A DNA stretch of 10,122 nucleotides. Source: Gemmatimonadaceae bacterium (GTDB lineage: Bacteria > Gemmatimonadota > Gemmatimonadetes > Gemmatimonadales > Gemmatimonadaceae). The translations under genes were made by a program, and so were the position numbers. Positions 7,080-10,122 of the stretch are shown here, piece after piece. The DNA lies in the NCBI GenBank assembly GCA_014379705.1, contig JACMLI010000366.1, positions 1 to 10,122 of the forward strand. Reading direction: 5' to 3'. The notes under the pieces are model-generated. The model was not told the origin of the DNA and did not search any database. It saw only the letters and a program-made list of their open reading frames with translations. How positions within the stretch are numbered: the stretch's first letter is position 1; each line of letters begins with the position of its first letter.

Positions 7080-7781
7080 CTACTCCCCCGTCTTCTCGCC
7101 ACCGGCGAGGCGCCGCCGCATGTCCTGCGGCAGGTCCTCGAACGCGTCGGCGATCTTGAGTTCTTCCATCGAGTAGCGCGCCTCGGGATTCGCCGCGAGC
7201 GCCTGACGCAGCTGCTCGGAGCGCGAAAACCGGCCACGCAGCGGGAAGTCCTTCCGCAGCGGGAAGCCTTCCTTGTACTGCTCCCAGAGCAGGATGCGGC
7301 GCAGGTCGGGGTGACCCTCGAACACGATGCCGAACATGTCGTAGCACTCGCGCTCGAGCCAATCCGCGCCCTTGTAGATCGGCCACACGCTGGCGATGCG
7401 CAGCGGTTGTCCCTTGGGGAGCTGCGCCTTCAGGCGAAGGAAGCGCCGGTGCGGCAGCGAACGCAGGTGCCAGACCATCTCGATCGGCAGCTCCAGGTCG
7501 CGGTACTCCACGGCGGTGACGTCCGAGAGGTAGTCGTACTGCTCGGCGGCGTCGTCGTGGAGGTACGAGATGACGGCGAAGACATGTTCCGGCTTCACGA
7601 AGACCGTCGTGTCGCCCCACACGACCTCCGCGCGTACGAACGCGTCGGGAAAACGCTGCTGGATGCGTCCCGCTGACGGATTCGACGGCCCACCGCGATG
7701 CAGCACGTTCCTTGGCGTGCGCGGCGCCTCGGCTTCCGGCGAGGCGTGACCGGCGAGCACGGGGGAGAAGGGCGCGCTCAC
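7080..7781 (-). CDS. nuoC: NADH-quinone oxidoreductase subunit C (30 kDa homologue)
   Basis: This 233-residue structural subunit of the connecting arm contacts NuoD and NuoB and has no redox cofactor. The family signature ERECYDMFGIVFEGHPDLRR spans 143-162, followed by LLWEQYKEGFPLRKDFPLRG. The domain starts near residue 38. Before it lies a Pro/Ala-rich tail of about 37 residues that looks disordered. The gene is separate from nuoD, not fused as in E. coli. The proposed start is GTG at 7781, which overlaps the nuoB stop as GTGA. I see no clear Shine-Dalgarno there, so the start rests on translational coupling with nuoB. There is no in-frame ATG between it and the conserved domain. Confidence 0.96.
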   Translation of the reverse strand: MSAPFSPVLAGHASPEAEAPRTPRNVLHRGGPSNPSAGRIQQRFPDAFVRAEVVWGDTTVFVKPEHVFAVISYLHDDAAEQYDYLSDVTAVEYRDLELPIEMVWHLRSLPHRRFLRLKAQLPKGQPLRIASVWPIYKGADWLERECYDMFGIVFEGHPDLRRILLWEQYKEGFPLRKDFPLRGRFSRSEQLRQALAANPEARYSMEELKIADAFEDLPQDMRRRLAGGEKTGE

Positions 7782-8404
7782 AAGCCGGACCGCGTCTGGT
7801 GCACCGAATTGCCGAAGGGTTCGGACAGCTCGTCGATCATCGTCGGCGGTATGTACAGGTTGCTGCTCGGATCGGGCTCGATCTCCGTGCGGAGGGTGTT
7901 GTCGCTCATTCGCTCACGCTTGATCTTTTCCTGCAGCATCATGATGCCGTAGATGAGCCCTTCCGGACGCGGCGGGCACCCCGGGACGTAGACATCGACG
8001 GGGATGATGGTGTCGATCCCCTGCACGACCGCGTAGTTGTCGAACATGCCGCCCGTGGACGCGCAGGCGCCCATCGAGATGACCCACTTGGGCTGCGGCA
8101 TCTGCTGGTAGATGCGCCGGATCACGGGAGCCAACTTGAACGGCACGCGCCCCGCGCAGATGAGCACATCGGCCTGGCGCGGCGAAAACGCCATGCGCTC
8201 CATGCCGAAGCGCGCGAGATCGAAACGGCTTGCCGCGGTCGCCATGAACTCGATGGCGCAGCACGCGGTGCCGAACGGCATCGGCCACAGGGAGTTGGCG
8301 CGTCCCCAGTTCACGAGGAAATCGAGCTTCGTGGTGACCCAGCCTTCCTGGGACTGCGGGTCCACGGTGACCGTGGTCCGATCCGGTCGAGGTGCTAGTC
8401 CCAT
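7778..8404 (-). CDS. nuoB: NADH-quinone oxidoreductase subunit B (cluster N2)
   Basis: This 208-residue subunit holds 4Fe-4S cluster N2, the last electron donor to quinone. The four ligands are visible: the tandem C48-C49 in FGTACCAIEF, C114 in SMGACAST and C143 in VPGCPPRPEG. After the conserved core come about 43 residues rich in Asp, Glu, Pro and Ser (from MSDNTLRT on), a C-terminal extension of a kind that varies in the family. The open frame continues upstream to 8536 inside nuoA, but those residues are unlike NuoB. The ATG at 8404 has GGGAG at 8412-8416, seven bases upstream. It overlaps the nuoA stop region by ten bases, which suggests coupled translation. Confidence 0.98.
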   Translation of the reverse strand: MGLAPRPDRTTVTVDPQSQEGWVTTKLDFLVNWGRANSLWPMPFGTACCAIEFMATAASRFDLARFGMERMAFSPRQADVLICAGRVPFKLAPVIRRIYQQMPQPKWVISMGACASTGGMFDNYAVVQGIDTIIPVDVYVPGCPPRPEGLIYGIMMLQEKIKRERMSDNTLRTEIEPDPSSNLYIPPTMIDELSEPFGNSVHQTRSGL

Positions 8405-8799
8405 TTCAGCGCTCCCTTCTTCCAGACGTAGACGTAGCCGACGAGGAGGATGACCATGAACACGAGCATCTCGCCAAGCCCGAAGAACGACGTCATTCCG
8501 GCGGGGCAGGATTGGTTCACCAGCGCCGCGGTGCACGACAACTGCCGGAAGTAGACCCCCCAGGGGATCATGAACACGGTTTCGATGTCGAAGATGATGA
8601 ACAACATCGCGACCATGTAGAACTTCACCGAGAAGCGCTCTCGCGCGTCGCCCAACGGCGGAATGCCGGACTCGTAGGGCTCGTCCTTGACCGGACTCGG
8701 CCGACGACGCAGGACGAGCGTCGAAATCGCGATCATGGCCACGGCGTTCAGGGCCACGAATCCGACAAGAAGGAGAACTGGGAGGTAGGTCCGATCCAT
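8395..8799 (-). CDS. nuoA: NADH-quinone oxidoreductase subunit A
   Basis: This 134-residue membrane subunit (ND3 homologue) has three helices, at about 6-30, 60-82 and 106-126. Its long cytoplasmic loop covers part of the quinone chamber. The loop has the signature EPYESGIPP (40-48), with Ser44 where mitochondrial ND3 has a redox-sensitive Cys. RERFSVKFYMVAMLFIIFDI follows (53-72), with Glu73 next. Between helices 2 and 3 the protein has a loop of some 20 residues carrying two cysteines, C89 and C98. This is longer than in E. coli NuoA as I recall it, and it should face the periplasm. It is the first gene of the operon, with AGGAG at 8804-8808 upstream and a promoter at 8846-8873. The stop lies inside the start of nuoB. 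Confidence 0.97.
   Translation of the reverse strand: MDRTYLPVLLLVGFVALNAVAMIAISTLVLRRRPSPVKDEPYESGIPPLGDARERFSVKFYMVAMLFIIFDIETVFMIPWGVYFRQLSCTAALVNQSCPAGMTSFFGLGEMLVFMVILLVGYVYVWKKGALKWD
8412..8416 (-). promoter_or_regulatory. Shine-Dalgarno of nuoB
   Basis: GGGAG (within AAGGGAG) on the minus strand lies seven bases before the ATG at 8404, inside the 3' end of nuoA. It selects this start over the long upstream open frame. Confidence 0.65.
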
Positions 8800-8803
8800 C
8801 GTG

Positions 8804-8808
8804 CTCCT
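8804..8808 (-). promoter_or_regulatory. Shine-Dalgarno of nuoA
   Basis: AGGAG on the minus strand lies four bases before the ATG at 8799. It is the strongest ribosome binding site in the operon, as expected for a first gene that cannot rely on translational coupling. Confidence 0.75.
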
Positions 8809-8814
8809 GACTTC

Positions 8815-8828
8815 GTGAAATAATTCAC
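8815..8828. promoter_or_regulatory. Small palindrome in the nuo leader (possible operator)
   Basis: GTGAA-ATAA-TTCAC is a perfect 5-bp inverted repeat around an AT-only centre in a GC-rich genome. It lies between the predicted -10 box and the nuoA ribosome binding site. It could bind a dimeric regulator at or just after the transcription start, or form a weak RNA hairpin. No known regulator site matches it clearly. Confidence 0.35.
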
Positions 8829-8845
8829 TTGGAACAGCACAAGAA

Positions 8846-8873
8846 ACTATCCGGCCGCGTCAGGTGGTGTCAA
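8846..8873 (-). promoter_or_regulatory. Sigma70-type promoter of the nuo operon
   Basis: Read on the minus strand, a perfect -35 box TTGACA (8868-8873) is followed after 16 bases by GATAGT (8846-8851), which matches four of six positions of TATAAT. Transcription should start near 8839, giving a leader of about 40 nt before nuoA. It is the only good promoter I found on this strand, and it sits where an operon promoter is expected. Confidence 0.65.
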
Positions 8874-9075
8874 CGGACGTAACGTGCGAATGGCGAGAGG
8901 GTTATGCGCCTTTCACGAGTGCGGAAATTGGCTGCTGAAATCCAATTTGGCGCTTGACTGCCGGGGCTTCTGTCTGACTGCTTCGGCTGCATCAGGCCAA
9001 GGGAGCTCCGCATGCCGCTCCGGCAGGCGGGAATCCGCTCCAGCATTCGGCACACAAGCCCGCAGCCCCGCCTCT
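8874..9075. other. Intergenic region upstream of the nuo promoter
   Basis: There are about 200 bases without a supported gene. Short open frames exist on both strands but resemble no protein, and a plus-strand one (8884-9312) runs across the ABM gene. The region contains the GC-rich hairpin listed separately. A weaker stem-loop lies at 8974-8995: CTGACTGC and GCATCAG pair with one bulged base around a TTCGGCT loop. I found no tRNA or other recognisable RNA gene. Confidence 0.5.
9008..9030. terminator. GC-rich hairpin downstream of the ABM gene (terminator-like)
   Basis: CCGCATGCCG (9008-9017) and CGGCAGGCGG (9021-9030) form a 10-bp stem with one mismatch and a three-base loop. It begins 45 bases after the ABM stop and precedes the nuo promoter, where a terminator is expected. 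No run of U follows on the minus strand, so it is at best an atypical intrinsic terminator. Confidence 0.35.
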
Positions 9076-9381
9076 TCAGAGTCGGGACACGACGTGGTAG
9101 TGCTGCACTACCCGATCGTAGTCGACCATCATCGCCTGGGCCTTGGGAGACACCACGGCTGTGCCCGCATCCTGCCCGGCGAACGCGCGGACGGCGTCGA
9201 TCGACGCCCATCGTGTGACGACGAGGAATTCGATGCCTTCGGCCACCTCACGCTTGAGGACCTCCGCGCCGAGGAATCCCTGGATTGTCTCGAGGCCAGG
9301 GAAGGTCTCTGAGAGCAGGTAGATGACGTACGCATCGGCTTGGTCGGACTTGACGATGCCGTGCCAGTGGCGGGAGATCAT
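9076..9381 (-). CDS. Antibiotic biosynthesis monooxygenase (ABM) family protein
   Basis: This 101-residue protein resembles the ABM/dimeric ferredoxin-like fold family. Visible family features are the start MISRHWHGIV, the strand EFLVVTRWASIDAVRAFAG (51-69), where the TRW(x)SxDAxRAFAG pattern is characteristic, and the C-terminal DYDRVVQHYHV (87-97). Members include small cofactor-free oxygenases and quinol monooxygenases, and also many proteins of unknown role. The substrate cannot be told from this sequence. The start ATG at 9381 matches the usual family N-terminus. The frame stays open to 9588, but that part overlaps the upstream gene and is Arg/Ser-rich shadow. No clear Shine-Dalgarno is visible. 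The gene begins 37 bases after the stop of the plug-domain gene on the same strand, so the two may be cotranscribed. It is separated from nuoA by its own intergenic region, so a link with complex I is not implied. Confidence 0.85.
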   Translation of the reverse strand: MISRHWHGIVKSDQADAYVIYLLSETFPGLETIQGFLGAEVLKREVAEGIEFLVVTRWASIDAVRAFAGQDAGTAVVSPKAQAMMVDYDRVVQHYHVVSRL

Positions 9382-9418
9382 TGCATGGGAGTAGGGGGCC
9401 GCTTCGAGTACGATCTTT

Positions 9419-10120
9419 TCAGCGCGGCCGCGTCCAGATAAGTATGACGCCACAGAAGCCGTCGCGCCCCATGCTTCGGTATTGCGCGGGAATGGTGCCC
9501 GGGCCGGCGTACACTTCGACGCCGTAGATGTCCTTCGCCTCGAGGAGCGAGAGGTCGAACCCCCACTCCTTGGGACTCCCGTCGACAAAGATGCGGAGGA
9601 CGCAGTTCGCCAGCTCCGTGCCCCGATCGGTGGCGCGCCCCCTCGGGTCCTGGTAGAGGCGCATCACCGGCCCACGGGAGGAGACCGGCAGCGTGACTCC
9701 CGAGCTGTCGATCAGCTTCACGCCCTGCACCCCGCGGCGCAGGATGTCGGTGATGCGGCCGGTGTGGCTCTTCTCGAACACTTCGGGACCGATGAACGAG
9801 GCGCCGCCGCCGCGGTGCGCGCGGCGGGTCTCGAACTCCATCATCATGGGGTTCATCGCGACGCTCGTCCCGCTCACCGCGACGCCCGTCAGCGGCTGGG
9901 CGTTAGGCGCCAGCCGCACGACCCACACCCCGGCGGCCCACCCGTCCGCCGAGATGGCGGAGGTATCCGGGCGAAAGCCGAGCCGCGTGGTGACCAGCAG
10001 GCGGAGGTCGCTGCGCAGGGTGACCTCGGCGATGCCCGTTGAATCGGTGACGGCACGAAACGCCGGATCGGCCAGGGCGCTGATGCGCGCCCCCGAGACG
10101 GGCTGGTTGGTCGCGGCGTC
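9419..10120 (-). CDS. Carboxypeptidase-regulatory-like / TonB-plug-like protein without barrel (5' end beyond window)
   Basis: The last 233 residues are visible and the N-terminus lies outside the window. Visible residues 1-72 have the pattern of a carboxypeptidase-regulatory-like beta-sandwich domain: NQPVSGARI, VTDSTGIAEV, and a final VVRLAPNAQPLTGVAV. A TonB-receptor plug-like domain follows: FETRR, then FIGPEVFEKSHTGRITDILR (109-128), VFVDG-like IFVDG (177-181) and GVEVYAGPGTIPAQY (200-214). The protein ends in CGVILIWTRPR with no beta barrel after the plug, so it cannot be a complete outer-membrane receptor. Two cysteines, C173 and C223, lie in positions that could pair. I associate this architecture with plug-only proteins common in Gemmatimonadota. 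An exported protein is likely, but the signal peptide would lie outside the window. The function is unknown. Confidence 0.8.
   Translation of the reverse strand, partial: DAATNQPVSGARISALADPAFRAVTDSTGIAEVTLRSDLRLLVTTRLGFRPDTSAISADGWAAGVWVVRLAPNAQPLTGVAVSGTSVAMNPMMMEFETRRAHRGGGASFIGPEVFEKSHTGRITDILRRGVQGVKLIDSSGVTLPVSSRGPVMRLYQDPRGRATDRGTELANCVLRIFVDGSPKEWGFDLSLLEAKDIYGVEVYAGPGTIPAQYRSMGRDGFCGVILIWTRPR
9900..9908 (+). repeat. Nonamer GCGTTAGGC, copy 1 of 3
   Basis: GCGTTAGGC reads on the plus strand within the plug-domain gene. The reverse complement GCCTAACGC occurs on the plus strand at 5029-5037 (nuoF) and 6697-6705 (nuoD). It is a possible over-represented genomic word. Confidence 0.45.
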
Positions 10121-10122
10121 GC

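Noticed and set aside
1..9075. Novel defence or mobile element
   Set aside because: No transposase, integrase, phage, toxin or nuclease gene is present. The operon is a complete, canonically ordered complex I core with uniform base composition.
8884..9312. Plus-strand open frame across the ABM gene and the intergenic region
   Set aside because: No recognisable protein features, and it overlaps the ABM gene antisense. The part within the gap is too short to judge as coding.
9382..9588. N-terminal extension of the ABM protein
   Set aside because: It overlaps the plug-domain gene out of frame, is Arg/Ser/Thr-rich, and precedes the typical ABM N-terminus MISRHWHG.

Overview
This window carries one clear system: the first ten genes of a proton-pumping NADH:quinone oxidoreductase (respiratory complex I) operon, all on the minus strand, in the order nuoA-B-C-D-E-F-G-H-I-J. 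The window ends inside nuoJ, so nuoK-L-M-N are expected beyond position 1. I do not see an undescribed biological system here; the interest lies in details of the subunits and in small non-coding signals.

The DNA is GC-rich with strong GC bias at third codon positions. NuoC and NuoD are separate genes. NuoG has a much shortened C-terminal domain. The neighbouring plug-like protein, which ends in CGVILIWTRPR and has no beta barrel, resembles a family I associate with Gemmatimonadota. Together these suggest an aerobic or facultative member of Gemmatimonadota or a relative. That placement is an inference from family recognition.

Layout along the minus strand, right to left. (1) 10120-9419: C-terminal part of a protein with a carboxypeptidase-regulatory-like domain followed by a TonB-plug-like domain. 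(2) 9381-9076: a small antibiotic-biosynthesis-monooxygenase-fold (ABM) protein. (3) 9075-8874: about 200 bases without a gene, holding a GC-rich hairpin. (4) 8873-8846: a convincing sigma70-type promoter, then a leader of about 40 nt with a small palindrome and a good Shine-Dalgarno. (5) 8799-1: nuoA to nuoJ. Nearly every junction overlaps or abuts (ATGA, GTGA, TGATG, TAGATG), which implies translational coupling. The one real gap is the 64 bases between nuoE and nuoF, and it holds a 14-bp tandem repeat.

The encoded parts fit together as follows. NuoE, NuoF and NuoG form the NADH-oxidising tip (FMN, N1a, N3, N1b, N4, N5 and probably N7 clusters). NuoB, NuoC, NuoD and NuoI form the connecting arm that passes electrons through N6a, N6b and N2 to quinone. 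NuoA, NuoH and NuoJ are membrane subunits around the quinone chamber and the first proton path. Every iron-sulfur ligand that I checked is present, so the complex looks functional.
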